Numbered from the stretch's first letter, positions 1 through 11,260 are shown. The stretch is DNA of 64,000 nucleotides from Termitomyces sp. T153 (GCA_018296165.2 JACKQL020000083.1:1-64000); one strand, 5' to 3'. Notes: generated by a model from the sequence alone, not told the origin. Made by a program: numbers and translations.

Positions 1-778
1 CTGAACTTCCTTTTCAGGTGCATCAAGACCTGGGGTGACTGATTCTTGCCATAGATGAGCAGATGTGATGGTTGAAGGGGAAACACTGTGGACAGAGTCA
101 TTGGGTGACAGAAGGTTGCCCTCAGGCTGTTCATTGCTCTTGGATTCATAGTGTTGTCTGACCACTTCAAGTTTCCAGTTCAAATCATTGTTGAATAGCT
201 TTCTCTGTGATTTGCTGGCCTCTTATAATGCAGCTGTGTGCGAAGGGCCTTTCTTGCAACATCGGGACCTGTCTGATATGTTTTTGGACATGCTAGATAT
301 CATTTCAACATCTGATTACAAGCCTAAGAACACACCTTGTTGCTGTTTGCAATTCCATTCATGCTTTCTTTTCAACTCAGCAGGCACCCAGTTCTCATCC
401 CATGGATCATCTCCATTGCTTATGGAAAGATTCACAAGCTTGATTTGCCGGCCTTCTCCATACATGCTTGCATCCTCATTGCCCCATCCCTCTGTAAAGC
501 TTGCTACATCACTATCACCCACTTTTCCTTGCTCAAGATCCTCTTCCTCTTTGTCTTTCTTCTCCCATTCTGGTTTCATACTGTCCACACAGATCATAGG
601 CTCCCATTCGACATCGGGATCCTCTTGTCCGTCGGTGGTTCTTTGATTAACAGGTCTCTTCAATGATCGGGTCCACAGATTGCTCCTTGGGATCGATTTC
701 CTGTGGAATTTTCTGATTTTGCAATCCTGAGATGTTTCTTTGAGCTTTGGGCTTTTGTCCTCGACGTTTATCAGACAT
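1..778 (-). pseudogene. Decayed repeat-associated protein gene, continuing past the left edge
   Basis: Reading the minus strand from ATG 778 gives a basic start (MSDKRRGQKPKAQRN), then after a frame change near 655 an acidic hydrophilic stretch with DPDVEWEP and PWDENWVPAELKRK. The same frame continues to base 1 through stops near 316 and 228, with GPSHTAA and SKSQRKLF beyond them. This recalls the hydrophilic N-terminal halves of repetitive, transposon-associated proteins common in Agaricomycete genomes, but no domain can be named. One frameshift and two in-frame stops make a functional gene unlikely. The relic may belong to an element extending off the left edge. Confidence 0.4.
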
Positions 779-1365
779 GATCACAGATAATGGGTGGAGG
801 TGGGTCACATATCTCCAATTTTTTCTGATGGATCCGTTCGTTCAATTTTTCCCAGACTCTGATATCACAATCTACTCTGCAATAGGAGTTGATTGCACAC
901 TTTTTTGAGATTTTTGATTTTTTTGGCGTTCCAGCGACCATTTCCGGACAATTGGTTCGTGGAATCTTACTCAATTAAGTCCTAAGATACTGTACAAACA
1001 CTTAGATATTAAATCCGAAAGGTTATGATGTTGGGAAAATTGCTTGCGTGAACTTGTCGAGTTCGCTTGTCCGCGACTGTACAAAGTCGCGGAAATTACT
1101 TAGAGACCAAACTTACTCCAAGGTCTTAGGATTTTCACGATGTCAGACAAAGCGATGGAGTAACAGAACCAGCATATGACTACAGTCTTGAAGATCATCA
1201 GATGCTAAATGACTGATCGCCACCGCTGGTCAAACAATACTATGTAGGGGAAGATCTCAAGATCTCAATCTTGAAGACAAAAACAGCAACAAATATAATT
1301 GATTAGTGATTTCTAGAGAGAAGAAACGATGTTCTGAAGATAAAGAAGTGGCCAACACATCAAAT
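779..1365. other. Intergenic,no gene seen
   Basis: About 590 bases between the relic on the left and the stop codon of the thaumatin-like gene. No spliced or unspliced reading frame with recognisable content is visible on either strand. The part next to 1365 should contain the 3' UTR and polyadenylation site of the minus-strand thaumatin-like gene. Confidence 0.5.
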
Positions 1366-2725
1366 TCAAGGACAGAATGTAATCGTGTAGTCCGCCTTGA
1401 GAGCCGAATTACATGTGAAAAGCGAGGATTCACTAGCTTCGTCAAATGCATAAGCATAAGCATTTGGACAGTTTTTCTCTGATGTATCATCATCAGTCCA
1501 AGATGAAAATACTTCAAAAAAGGCGTTGCACTGACTGAAGTAACTGTAGAATTGAACTCCCGAAACGGGGCAGGTAGCTGGAGTGTTGTGCGTTCCTGAA
1601 CAACAGTTGGCAGAATTGGCTGCAAAGAAATTGTAAGACCTTCTAAACGACTCAAGAATTGAAATCTTATTTACTTGGGTTTCCGTCGAGGTTGGCCTTA
1701 CATGCAGATTGACACCCAACCGCAGCACCTGAGGCATCGAATGGGCCTTTTAATTGAGTGGGACCTGGGTAGCAATAGTCAAATTGTGTATGAAGGTTTT
1801 ACTGGGGGAGCAACCAACAATTGGCCACCAAGTCAACTGAGCAATCGGCCACTGGACAGCCTTTGTTGTTCGTGATCCTAAACGTATCAAACAAGGAATC
1901 GATGAGATGCACTGTTTAACAACTTACTTTATCGGCAGATTGAATCCGTCCACATTAGATACTAGAAGAGTCATTTTAGAAAGTGTTCGCATAATATAGA
2001 TGAGACCTCATGCACCATCATAGAAATCTTTGTTCCCAGCTCCTTGGAAAGTAAACTCAGCGAGGGTGGCGGGAGGAACACCCTGGGTAAATAATAAGCA
2101 TCTCCCTCGCACGTAACGGCCGGACAACAACGAACTGTTCCAGTGTGAGGATCACACTCTAGGCCTCCGTTGCACCCACCAGTGACGCAAGAGTTTGGCC
2201 CGGGTTTGCTGAAATCACAATCGCGCCTTCCCTGCCAATAGATAGCATTTAATCAGATTAATTCAAGGGAAATGCTGGCGACGGAACATACCCAAACACG
2301 CCCAGAGTTCCAATTGTCAGGGACGGTAAACGAGACGCTAGTGAAGGGTCGCGCTTCCCAGCTACATTGCAGGAGTGATCAGCAATGGAAAATCTACTGG
2401 GATGATTATGGCTCACCCGGTGGCGTGATCCGGGGCGTTGAGGGGATTTTGGGTGAACGTCTAAGGATCAGGTTTTATCAGTATGTTATAGCCATATACA
2501 ACAGGTAGAAGCATACTGCAGGCCTGCAAACTTTTGTTGGCGTTGAAGTAATCACTTGAACGGTCTGCGGGCTTACCAGATGGTGAATGGACACGCGTTG
2601 ATCACCTAAAAAATAGAGCCGCTCTGTCAGAGCAGGGGCAAAATGATGAGGAATGACCTGACCGTCAAGGTGCGAGCACTTGTGCTCAGAGCAAGGGACA
2701 AAGCCACGAGGAAGGAGGTTATCAT
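1366..2725 (-). CDS. Thaumatin-like protein (GH64-TLP fold), secreted
   Basis: Twelve exons join into a 251-aa protein: 2725-2663, 2605-2577, 2523-2517, 2460-2417, 2361-2292, 2231-2136, 2082-2016, 1961-1928, 1877-1819, 1764-1675, 1619-1536 and 1478-1366. All introns are GT-AG and the total is divisible by three. The product starts with a signal peptide of about 17 residues (MITSFLVALSLALSTSA), then shows thaumatin-family landmarks in order: CPFTIWPA, VSFTVPDNWNSGRVWGRRDC, VTGGCNGGLECD, DFYDVSNVDGFNLPI, CPNAYAYAFDE and the terminal YTITFCP. I count exactly 16 cysteines, the number forming eight disulfides in canonical thaumatins. Fungal members are secreted, and some bind or cut beta-glucans of the cell wall. 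Exon 3 is only 7 nt. No damage is seen. Gene calling by open frames alone would miss all but the C-terminal part. Confidence 0.93.
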
Positions 2726-2800
2726 TGTGCTTCTGTAGAAGTTCTGTTTCGAAAGAGAGCTGTACGAGAGTACTAAGAGTAGTACTACAGAGTACTGCAG

Positions 2801-2810
2801 AGTATATATA
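2801..2810 (-). promoter_or_regulatory. TATA box of the thaumatin-like gene
   Basis: The minus strand reads TATATATACT here, 76-85 bp upstream of the ATG at 2725, a usual TATA distance in fungi. The flanking plus-strand sequence repeats AGTACT several times (2769-2800). Confidence 0.5.
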
Positions 2811-3582
2811 CCTGCATTATGTCCACATCAGGTTGATAAAGGATCTGATTTCCGATAGAAAACTGCGATCAGCTCCCTTCTGCGAATCCGATTTTACCTG
2901 TGGTCACATCAAACCTTTGAAGGTGGAGCAGAGGGCGGAGCAGAACAGTGACTACAGCCGCCGAGAGGCTGATATCAAGATGCAGCAATATGGAGTAGGA
3001 TACTGTACTAGCAAGATAGAACACGTCACCTTCTAATGTCAATACAGAGTTCCAGCCAGAGTATAAACTGGTCCCTAGATGTCTTACTGCTCGACTGCAC
3101 CAGGATGCCATTGCAACCACAAATCTTGCTCACTGAATAGGCTATGGAGATGGAATTTTATTTGTCCACTTGATTTGTTGATGACAGATCGTCCGACCTG
3201 CGCCAGAGCCATGTCGGCTCGCCGTTATCTCCAGGACAACACGACGCAGTATTAGAATCAAAACACATGGATTGTCAGCTAGAATGAAGCGAATGTCAGA
3301 ACGGAAGCATATCAGTGTAGTCTTGATGTGACTTTTGATCCAAAAAATTATGAGTCCTGCAGGCCGCACTTGTTTCACCGTGAACCCGGGCAACGAAATC
3401 ATCGCCAAAAATTGAATGTAACTTTCAGGCTCATAAAATTATTCAGGAGGTTACGAGCAAGACAAAAAACGCTGATATAGAGAAAGTCGTATGAAGTTCG
3501 AAACACGGAGGTAAAAATGAGATCAGATGCTAAATATCAATAATTCTTACATAATATATTTTTACAGCGCGCTGGCTGCTTC
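2811..3582. other. Intergenic, no gene seen
   Basis: Upstream of the thaumatin-like gene. Only short overlapping open frames on both strands, with no recognisable content or splice-compatible pairs. The proximal part is presumed promoter. Confidence 0.4.
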
Positions 3583-3836
3583 TTTCTCCGCTTCGACTGC
3601 GCAAAGCTCAGGCTTACTGCCCGACCGCCCATTCGGCAGAAGCTCCCCGATGCGTCCACCAGAAACACTTTATTGTTACTGATGGCCCCCGTTGGTGCTC
3701 ATCTCACAGCCTTCCTTTTTTTTGATAGCACCGGCGGTGGGCCATTTCCAGTAGGCGTAGTGAGATCGCGGCAGCCGCCCGATCAGAATTTTTTTAAGGA
3801 GGGTTCTACATGTGAAAATAATTCTGTGGTTGTCCC
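3583..3836 (-). pseudogene. Degenerate partial duplicate of the ALG6 3' region
   Basis: This stretch aligns with 5226-5600 in the same orientation. The minus strand reads GSFCRMGGRAVSLSFAQSKRR, matching [21 protein letters not shown] of the last ALG6 exon, and AAAISLRLLEM, matching [10 protein letters not shown]. The intron before that exon is copied too, so this was a DNA-level duplication rather than a retrocopy. About 100 bp in the middle are missing and the frame is broken. It lies some 1.3 kb downstream of the ALG6 stop. Confidence 0.72.
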
Positions 3837-4571
3837 ATTCTGAGGTTGGGAAATTGCAGGGGGCTGTACGTGAGACAGTGATATGTCTTTTGACTCCTGA
3901 AGGGTCCAAGTTCCTGAAGTCGAGTCAAAGGAGTCTTTGGTTCTCGTTTACAGCAAGTTTTTCTTCTCTGTACCAAGGTCATCCTTTCTCTTTGATCCTT
4001 TGTTCTGATCCATGTCAGGTTCAGTCCCGTCTAATGAATGACGTCATCACTTCTTTCTCCATCATCTTCAGAGTTTCTTGCGTGAACAGGCTGATCTTTT
4101 GTCCAGGTGGTTTGATGGTTGATAGAGTTTGTGTCTTAACCTCGTGCACCTTCTTATCGCATCTCAAATTCATCCTGTTCACAGTACACACTCTTAATGT
4201 GCAGTTCTTTCGGCCAATCTGTTACCCTTCTTGTTTCTTCGCAACTTCGTGTTTTGTCCAGCAATGTAATGTAACTTGTGACAGAGTCTTGTTTGAATCT
4301 ATCCCCAAGTCGGACTTGTACCGTGTCAGGATCTATTCTTCGTAATAAAGGCTTACAGACACAGGAGACATTGGTGAGCCAAATTGGTCTTGGGAATTTG
4401 AATTATCTTTCATCTTGACATACCCCATTACATTATTATCATGACTTACCTCCAGCTTTTCAACACATTCTCCTAAATCTTTCTGTACACCCAGATCTCT
4501 GATCGATCACATATACGTATAATCAGAAAAATTCAAGTGTTGTCTAGTACACCAGATAGATATCATAGCAT
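3837..4571. other. Intergenic, unassigned open frame
   Basis: A 177-codon plus-strand open frame (3812-4345) crosses this interval and overlaps the ALG6 duplicate. It has no recognisable motif, its translation looks like antisense of a hydrophilic sequence, and no supporting introns or neighbours were found, so I do not call it a gene. The minus strand shows a broken hydrophilic frame with stops. Confidence 0.35.
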
Positions 4572-5137
4572 TCACGAGCGCGAGCTGTGAAGGTGGCGTA
4601 ATAAGAAAACCACTATATACAACACGATGAACAAGCCAACTGGAATGATAGCATAAGGCACTGAAGAGATGGAGGCCGAAAAAATGACCAGGGTGGCAGT
4701 CATGAGAGTGATATATGTGAAAAAGACTGGGAAGGAAGCGACTGCATGGATCGCTGATGCACCATACCCAGGTCTATAATACTCCTGGTTTTGAGTTAGA
4801 GATAAGAAGAAATAAGTATCATAGTGCGTTTCGCAATGACTCACGAGGATATAAGATTCATCAACCAGATGATATAGGAAAATGAGACACAATGCCGACG
4901 ACGCCGCCACAGACCCACATACACTCGATAGGCCCGCCACGTATACCGTGAATTTATTCAGGACTAACACTCCTGGAGGAATCTTCGTCCCAATTGTCAT
5001 TATTCTATTTTGTTGTTGTAACCACCAGAAGAAGTCAGTCAAACTGCAGAAAAACACTCACCCCAGTGCTCCCAGACTCTGATAATAAGTTAACACAGTT
5101 GAATAAGAGCTTACACATAGATAGCACGCACCAGCAT
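4572..5137 (-). CDS. Small multi-pass membrane protein, unknown function
   Basis: Four exons (5137-5117, 5078-5062, 5004-4845, 4784-4572), all GT-AG, give 136 aa. The start is MLVRAIY. Hydrophobic stretches suggest three to four membrane segments: KFTVYVAGLSSVCGSVAAS running into ALCLIFLYHL, VASFPVFFTYITLMTATLVIF and IIPVGLFIVLYIVVFLL; the C-terminus is basic (RHLHSSRS). I do not recognise the family. The first exon lies inside, and in frame with, the end of the ALG6 frame, so this could instead be an alternative spliced C-terminal extension of ALG6. Consistent splice phases and the lack of stops make real coding likely, but the start codon is uncertain. Confidence 0.6.
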
Positions 5138-7747
5138 TAAGTTTTCATACCAAACTTTTGGCCAGCTGGCCCAAACTTTTAGATCTTTCTCAACTTCGCT
5201 CGACGTCGGACTGCTCTCCGTCAGCGTCTTCCGCCTCGCCTGCGCATCGCCCAAACTCGCCACCCGGCCACCCGTCTGGCGGAAGCTCCCCGGCGCGCCC
5301 TCCGGGGACATTTTATCGCTACTGACAGACAACCGTCTCCCCGTATCGGCCTTTGGCGTCGGCCCAGGTCCAGGTCCGCCGAGTGCCCAAGCGACTTCCA
5401 TCCCTTTTTTTATACTCCAAAGCCAGGTCAACGCAAAAACCGGGGTGCTAATTAATACATTAAGCACAGGGTATATATCTGGGTATCGTGCCGACGGCAT
5501 GATGAACATTTCCAGTAGGTGTAGCGAGATCGCGGCAGTGTACACCACCTGTGTGATGAGAAGTTTCTATAAGAGGGGTTCATGTGAGAATAATGCTGTG
5601 GAGGACGTACTGCGGAAAGGATGTGTATGAATGTTCTTTTGGGTGTTTGGAATGGATTGTGGCCAACGAGTCTGTTCCATAGCAGCAGAGTGCCGATATA
5701 TTGCATGCCGAGTCCGTCCCGTTTGAGCAACGGCCACATGCTGTCTAGTTGTCAAAAACAGATCGTCGTATGTTAAGCAACATACCTGAATACAGCGACG
5801 TTGTTTGCAAGTACAGCCCACGAGTAGACTGACGAATAGGAATGCGCTCCAGAAAGAAGGAGAGTGATGGGTAGAAGTGGTAGCAGAATCGTTTTTTCAT
5901 GCACCTGAAATGAGAACAGGAAAAAGGACATGGACGAATTCAGCAATGCATAAGGTAACAGCGGCAAAAACGGTGTATGTATTGTCTCTGTGGCGCTGGA
6001 CTTCTGGGACTCGTTCGAGGGTTGAATCCTGAATTTGAACCCGGCTTGGAGCAACACAAAGACACTAGGCAAGAATCCAAGGGCGGTCATGGCCGTGGAA
6101 AGCCTGATAAGAGATGCAGGGGATGCCCAGTTCTTCCATTTAAGCACCACGTTGGACGCACACCAGAAGTTGGCGACTTTGTCTTCGAATAAGCCACGTG
6201 CAAAAGGGAACATTCGCGTGATAGGGTCAAGGATGGTGGCTATAGGGGCAAATGGCGGGAGGAAAGGTAGGAAGAGTAAAAGGAATGTGGCGACCGAGAC
6301 AGAGGCCAGGTGGATAAAGAGCGTGGTGCTACGGAATAAATTTCAGGATGATTCAGCTATCAGCATGGGAAGCGTACCCTTTGGTGGGTCCAAGGAAGAT
6401 ACATTTCGCAAGTAAATACGTTCCTATAGCAGGCGCATAGTAAAGTGCCATCTGCTTGAAACCGAGACTGAGGACAAAGCACACGGCACCCAATAGATCT
6501 CGTCCCGTAGCGAAAAAGTTGAGCGCGAGGATTGTCAAGCCTACAAGACGTGTTTGAGATCCAATCTTGGTAACTCAACACGCCGGGACGCACCAAGCAT
6601 CACAGAGTTGTACTGGAAGTGTCCCGAATCAACGAGAAGCAGTGCTGGTTGGAACAACAGAGTCAGAAGCGCGACATGCTGCCGCTGTTTGTTGAGTATT
6701 CAATACTATGGATGCAATCGCAGGATAACGTACCTGCGTCCGCTTGGAGCGAGTCCCTTGCCACGTCCCCACAAACATTATCAACGCAGGGATATAGAAA
6801 AGGAAATCCAGCGCGATCACCGACATGCGCATAAAGACCTTGCTGCCCTGCGTTTCTATCCCTCTTGACGTGTCCAGTGCAAACCAAGATGGTTCGATCC
6901 ATGAACCGCTGCTTCCAATTCAAAATCCAAAAGGAAAATGATACCGGTAGGACTCACATAACACCGCAAAGCCACGATACATATGCGGTCAGCGGTGGAT
7001 AATCCAGCCCCCAATACTGTAGATCATACGTGTACCACTGCCGGAACGGAAGATGCAGTGTCAGCTCCATCCAATGGCGCTGTGCCTCGTAGTCTCCATA
7101 CATTGGCGGAGTGCCTTTGCCTAGTAGCACAAAGCATTAGACAGTACTCAGAATGCAAGACATGCGCTGACCAGAATACGACCCCAGCCCAAGCGCCGCC
7201 TTGACCAACACCGCTGCACACACAGCAGCAGGCACGACCCACGCACGGAGATTTCTTTTATGCATCCACCTCACCCACCTCCTACCCATGTCCTCCACGT
7301 GTGTCTTTGATCTCTGCGGCCCCACGAAGTCGTTCTCGTGCTCATGCTCAAACAGCGTGCTGAAGCTGGAGATGTGCTTCCGGGGGCGGTGGGAGGCGGT
7401 GGTAGATGCGGGAGACGCGCAGCGCGATGAGACGGGGGAGTGCGGGGGCGTGTGGAGCCAGTGCTGGGATGCGGAGGTGTCGAGGAGGTGGCGGCGGGGC
7501 GTTGGGGCGTGGATTTGTAACGGGTCGAGGATGGGACTGTGGGGTGTGTTAGGCAGACATATACAAGGATTCGAGGGGCATACCGTGCCACGGCGGACGT
7601 GCTGGCGGACGTGCGGAAGGGGGAGCCTGCGCGGGCTGAGACGGGACTGGCGCTGGGTGCATAGGCTGAGCGCAGGCCAACCGACGACGTGCGGATGCGG
7701 TGTGTCTTTTTGCGTCCCTCTGGCGGCAGGGCCGAGAGCTCGTCCAT
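5111..7747 (-). CDS. ALG6: ALG6, dolichyl-P-Glc:Man9GlcNAc2-PP-dolichol alpha-1,3-glucosyltransferase
   Basis: An ER membrane enzyme that adds the first glucose to the lipid-linked N-glycan precursor, using dolichyl-phosphate glucose. Nine exons (7747-7584, 7536-7172, 7120-6958, 6908-6734, 6684-6594, 6540-6378, 6328-5786, 5740-5611, 5548-5111) sum to 743 codons. ALG6/ALG8-family signatures are clear: [47 protein letters not shown] and [16 protein letters not shown], with many membrane segments. Compared with yeast (about 540 aa) it has a Ser/Pro/Arg-rich N-terminal extension of roughly 150 residues and a charged C-terminal tail after [15 protein letters not shown]. An upstream out-of-frame ATG lies about 30 nt before the chosen start. 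The stop at 5111 overlaps the start region of the downstream membrane-protein gene. The thioesterase gene ends 77 bp upstream on the same strand. Confidence 0.92.
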
Positions 7748-7824
7748 GGTGGTTGTCCACCGTGAGCCCGGATCTCATCTTGTGATCGCTTAGTTTATCA
7801 ATCATATCTATGGAATATCTAGCA

Positions 7825-8841
7825 CTAATCCACATCGTTGAATTCACCCTCAATGACATCTTTGCCGTCCTCTGAGAACTTGACGTTTTTCTATCAGCCG
7901 CCCCAGTCAGCGCTCTCAGGCCGATTGGTAGGGCTTCCAGTCTTACATGGTGCAAAGACGATTTCCCGATGTACTTGGTATGGTCTGCAACGTCCATAAA
8001 CGTCCAAGGTCTCGTGAAGTGTCAGGGCAACTTACATCCGTACGCCACTAGTTCCCCAGCAGGATTCGTAAAGTCCACTCGTGTATAAGCGAGAGATTTG
8101 CCTGGAAAAATCGAACCATTAGCCGTGGACCTACAAGCCAAAATGAAACCAAGCATTACCCATCCCAGTCAAGACAGCTTTAGCATGCAGGACGTCGCCG
8201 ACCTGTCCTGCGGGACGAACGAAAGAAGTCCCGAGATCGGTGGATACACCGGTCATGTATTGACCTTTTGTGGCCACAGCTAGTGACCCTAACGTATCAG
8301 TAAGCGAAGAGATGAGGCCACCATGCACTAGTTGATGCCGTTAGTCGTGTACACTCACGGCGGACAGAAGCATTATACCTGTCTTTTAAAGCCTCTCAAT
8401 TTTGGGTATAGACAAAGACAATTATACACGCACCCCAACTCGGTTGACTGGCAATTATTTTTCATTTCAGAGGTAACGACCTTGCCATACACGACGCTGG
8501 TACGTACTATTTGACTGCTCAATCTTGAGAGAAACTCTCAGTGTACCCGGCGTCGCGTCATGTATGACAAGCTGAAAAATAAGTCAATACCAGAAATAAT
8601 GTTAGCAGACGCGCTGCCAGAATAGTTGTGCGTAAAGTCACATTTGGAAAACACTGTGTGTCATGGCCTGTCATTGGGGAAGCAGAATGCGGGGTTGGAT
8701 CATATAATATCGACAGACCTTTGGTATCGAGGAATGATTTCCAGACCTGCAGAAATGCAGATAAACGTTATAAGTAATATAATGCATTGGTTGAGATGGT
8801 GTTACCCTGCGGGTGAATCGCAAACACGCAGAGGCAGACAT
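7825..8841 (-). CDS. PaaI/ACOT13-type hotdog-fold acyl-CoA thioesterase
   Basis: Eight exons (8841-8806, 8746-8642, 8571-8508, 8382-8359, 8327-8160, 8101-8036, 7984-7947, 7890-7825) join to 188 aa. The core is a textbook PaaI-like hotdog domain: DATPGTLRVSLKIEQ, LHGGLISSLTDTLGSLAV, GVSTDLGTSFVRPAG, GDVLHAKAVLTGMGKSLAYT, NPAGELVAYGYHTKYIG. Such enzymes hydrolyse acyl-CoA thioesters; LHGG and the following TDT lie in the expected substrate/active-site segment. Exons 1-2 are less certain because the N-terminus is poorly conserved in the family. The intron between exons 4 and 5 would be only 31 nt. It is divergently paired with an acyl-CoA dehydrogenase, suggesting a shared role in acyl-CoA turnover (inference). 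Confidence 0.85.
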
Positions 8842-9051
8842 GGTGGTTTGAGGACGACGAGAGTTGGATGCTCGGGCCGGTATCCGATCAAACATACTTA
8901 CCTTCTAACCACCTTTACTGTCTGTCAGTACTTTTCTCCCAACCTGTCCAAGCCATCATATGACATCCGCATATTTAACCGGCTCTACCGGTTCCTGAAA
9001 CAAGTGATATTTTCTTTCTCAGGTTCGACCCACTGATCTATCATTCATATC
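8842..9051. promoter_or_regulatory. Divergent (bidirectional) promoter region
   Basis: Only 210 bp separate the start codons of the minus-strand thioesterase and the plus-strand acyl-CoA dehydrogenase, so both promoters must overlap here or lie in the other gene. No convincing TATA box or named operator is visible. Confidence 0.55.
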
Positions 9052-11260
9052 ATGCGCGTTGAAGAAGGCTTTCAGCCGGTAGCTAGCTTATCTAAGGCTC
9101 TACTGTGAACTCAGTCTCGCATTTCTCAGGTCCCTTTCTTAGAAGACAACCCATACATCTCTGATCCTGTGCTCCCATCTTTACTCAGACGGATCTTACC
9201 ACCAAGGTGCGAGTATCTCCATCGTTTATAGGACCCAGCGCATCTACAACCTCTAGTGTAGTGTATTCGAAGAGATAGAGCCAGACCTTGAACGCCTCGG
9301 CACAGATGTTCTTACAAGTTGCGTCGATCCGATTCTCAAAACAAAATTATCAAGTGACTGATTGTTTTCTCAGCTGTCCGTGCTATGGGCAGCGGAAACC
9401 GCGTTGCACCTCCCAGGTTGATTCAGTACGACCAGTGGGGTCGCCGGATAGACGAACTTGAAACGAGCGAGGGCTGGCGAAATCTCAGAGCCTTCAGTCA
9501 AAAAGAAGGTATTCCTGGTATTTTCTATGAGCGCAAATATAGGGAACATAGTCGGACCTATGGCTTTGCGAAGATGGTGATAATGGTAGGCGATTCGCAT
9601 GAGGTATGGATCAGACTGGAATACATTGGATACGTTGCTGATCATCGTCGTGGAAAGATTTTTTGTCCTTTGAGTATGACTGATGGTTCGGCTCGCGTCA
9701 TAGAGTTATTGGGATCGAAAGAAATGAAAGAGGAGATATTGCCGCGGTTGATCAGGTATAGAATTTTGTATTCTTTCATCGAGTTTGTGCCATACCGAAA
9801 CTGTCCTAGTCGTGATCCCACTTTTGCTTTTACATCTGGACAATGGATGACAGAGGTATGTTTTTATCCTGCATCAGGGACAGTACAACAATAATCTTGG
9901 AATGATAGCGTCCCGGCGGCTCTGATGTCTCCCAAACCGAGACTGTGGCTACACCAACGGGACGTATCAACACCTTCGGCCCAACATACACGCTCGATGG
10001 CTTCAAATGGTTCTCGAGTGCTACCGACAGCCACATGTCTGTTGCTCTGGCACGAACAGGATCAATCAAAGACGGCTCACGAGGCCTCTCACTCTTCCTT
10101 GTACCCCTCCGTCTTCCATTCCCCCAGAGCCCTTCCGACCCCATCCCTCCCTCCACAAGCAATAACATCCTCGTGCACCGTCTCAAGAACAAAATCGGCA
10201 CACACACCCTCCCAACCGCCGAACTGTCCCTCGAATCTGCCGAAGCCTACCTCATCGGCAACCCCAACCAAGGCATCAAGAACATTTCACCAGTGCTCAA
10301 CATCACACGTCTCTGGTCTGCCATCGCCTCCGTCGGCGGTCTGCGCAAGTGTCTCGCCATCGCCACCGCCTACGCCAAAGTGCGCTCTATCAACGGCGGC
10401 ACGCGTCTTCTCCGAGATGCACCGCTGCACGTCTCCCAGCTTGTGGGCATCAACCTCTTGTACCGCGCTCTTATGCATTTGACATTTGGTGTGATAGGAC
10501 TGATGGGCAAGTCGGAGTGTGGAGTCGCGGATGAGGGTGAGATGAAGAGACTGAGGATGCTTACGCCGACTGTGAAGGCGTTTGCGGCGGAGAAGGCGTG
10601 TGCAGGGATGGAGGAGGCCATGTCTGCGCTCGGAGGGGCGGGGTATATGGAGGAGAATGGTTTTGGACGATCTATCATGGATTCGTTGGTAGAGAAGTAT
10701 GTGGACATGGTGTGTGTTTTTTTATGTGGTGCTGATGTTGTGATACAGAATATGGGAAGGCACGACGACGGTGCTGGCTTTGGACCTCGCTCGGGTTGCT
10801 CGGGATCCTACGACAACGAAAGCTTTTGCCTCTGTAGGTTCCTCGGTGACCACCTTATCACACTCAATTAATTTTCCACTAGTGGGTGATAAGTGTCATA
10901 TCATCATGCCCCTCAGATCTCCTTAACCAACTACAAGAACCCCTGAATATTCTGAACCATGCTCTTGAGGAACTGACAGCTTCTCTCCAGAAACCAATCG
11001 CTCCTCTCGTCCCACGACCTGCAATTATACTAACCGGCTATGTAGCTTCAACTGTATTCCTTCTGGAGCACGCGATATGGGCCTATGTCAGTGGGGAGAG
11101 TAGCCATGAGACCGACACAGAGGTCGTTCGACGATGGATAGTGGAGGGTGGTATGCTGGCGGCTACTGAGGATGTCAAGAGAGCAAGAAGAGATAGTAAT
11201 AGATGGGTCAAGTCGAATTCGGCAATTGTTTTCGGGCAGGCGGTAAGGACGAAGCTGTAA
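9052..11260 (+). CDS. Acyl-CoA dehydrogenase, AidB/ACAD11-like
   Basis: Nine exons (9052-9078, 9130-9206, 9262-9317, 9374-9603, 9658-9755, 9810-9855, 9909-10696, 10749-10837, 10917-11260) give 584 aa with every junction in phase. Family landmarks run in order: PPRLIQYDQWGRRIDELE, EGIPGIFYERKYREHSRTY, FCPLSMTDGSARV, TSGQWMTERPGGSDVSQTET, DGFKWFSSATD, RGLSLFLVPL, HRLKNKIGTH, AALGGAGYMEE-like MSALGGAGYMEENG, and WEGTTTVLALD. These mark the FAD-binding and middle domains of the AidB-like branch. The C-terminal roughly 110 residues (DLLNQLQEPLN onward) are helical and less conserved. It likely oxidises branched or long acyl-CoA substrates in mitochondria or peroxisomes; substrate cannot be told. 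One intron in exon-4/5 territory (9604-9657) could be retained without changing frame. Confidence 0.93.

Noticed and set aside
3812..4345. 177-codon plus-strand open frame
   Set aside because: No motif, no introns, overlaps the ALG6 duplicate on the other strand, and reads like the antisense of a hydrophilic sequence.
7201..7785. 194-codon plus-strand frame opposite ALG6
   Set aside because: Antisense shadow of the G+C-rich ALG6 exons 1-2.
7137..7997. 286-codon minus-strand open frame over the ALG6 N-terminus
   Set aside because: It mixes parts of two genes: the last thioesterase exons and, in one stretch, ALG6 exon 2. Its middle is ALG6 exon 1 read out of frame. Spliced models explain all of it.
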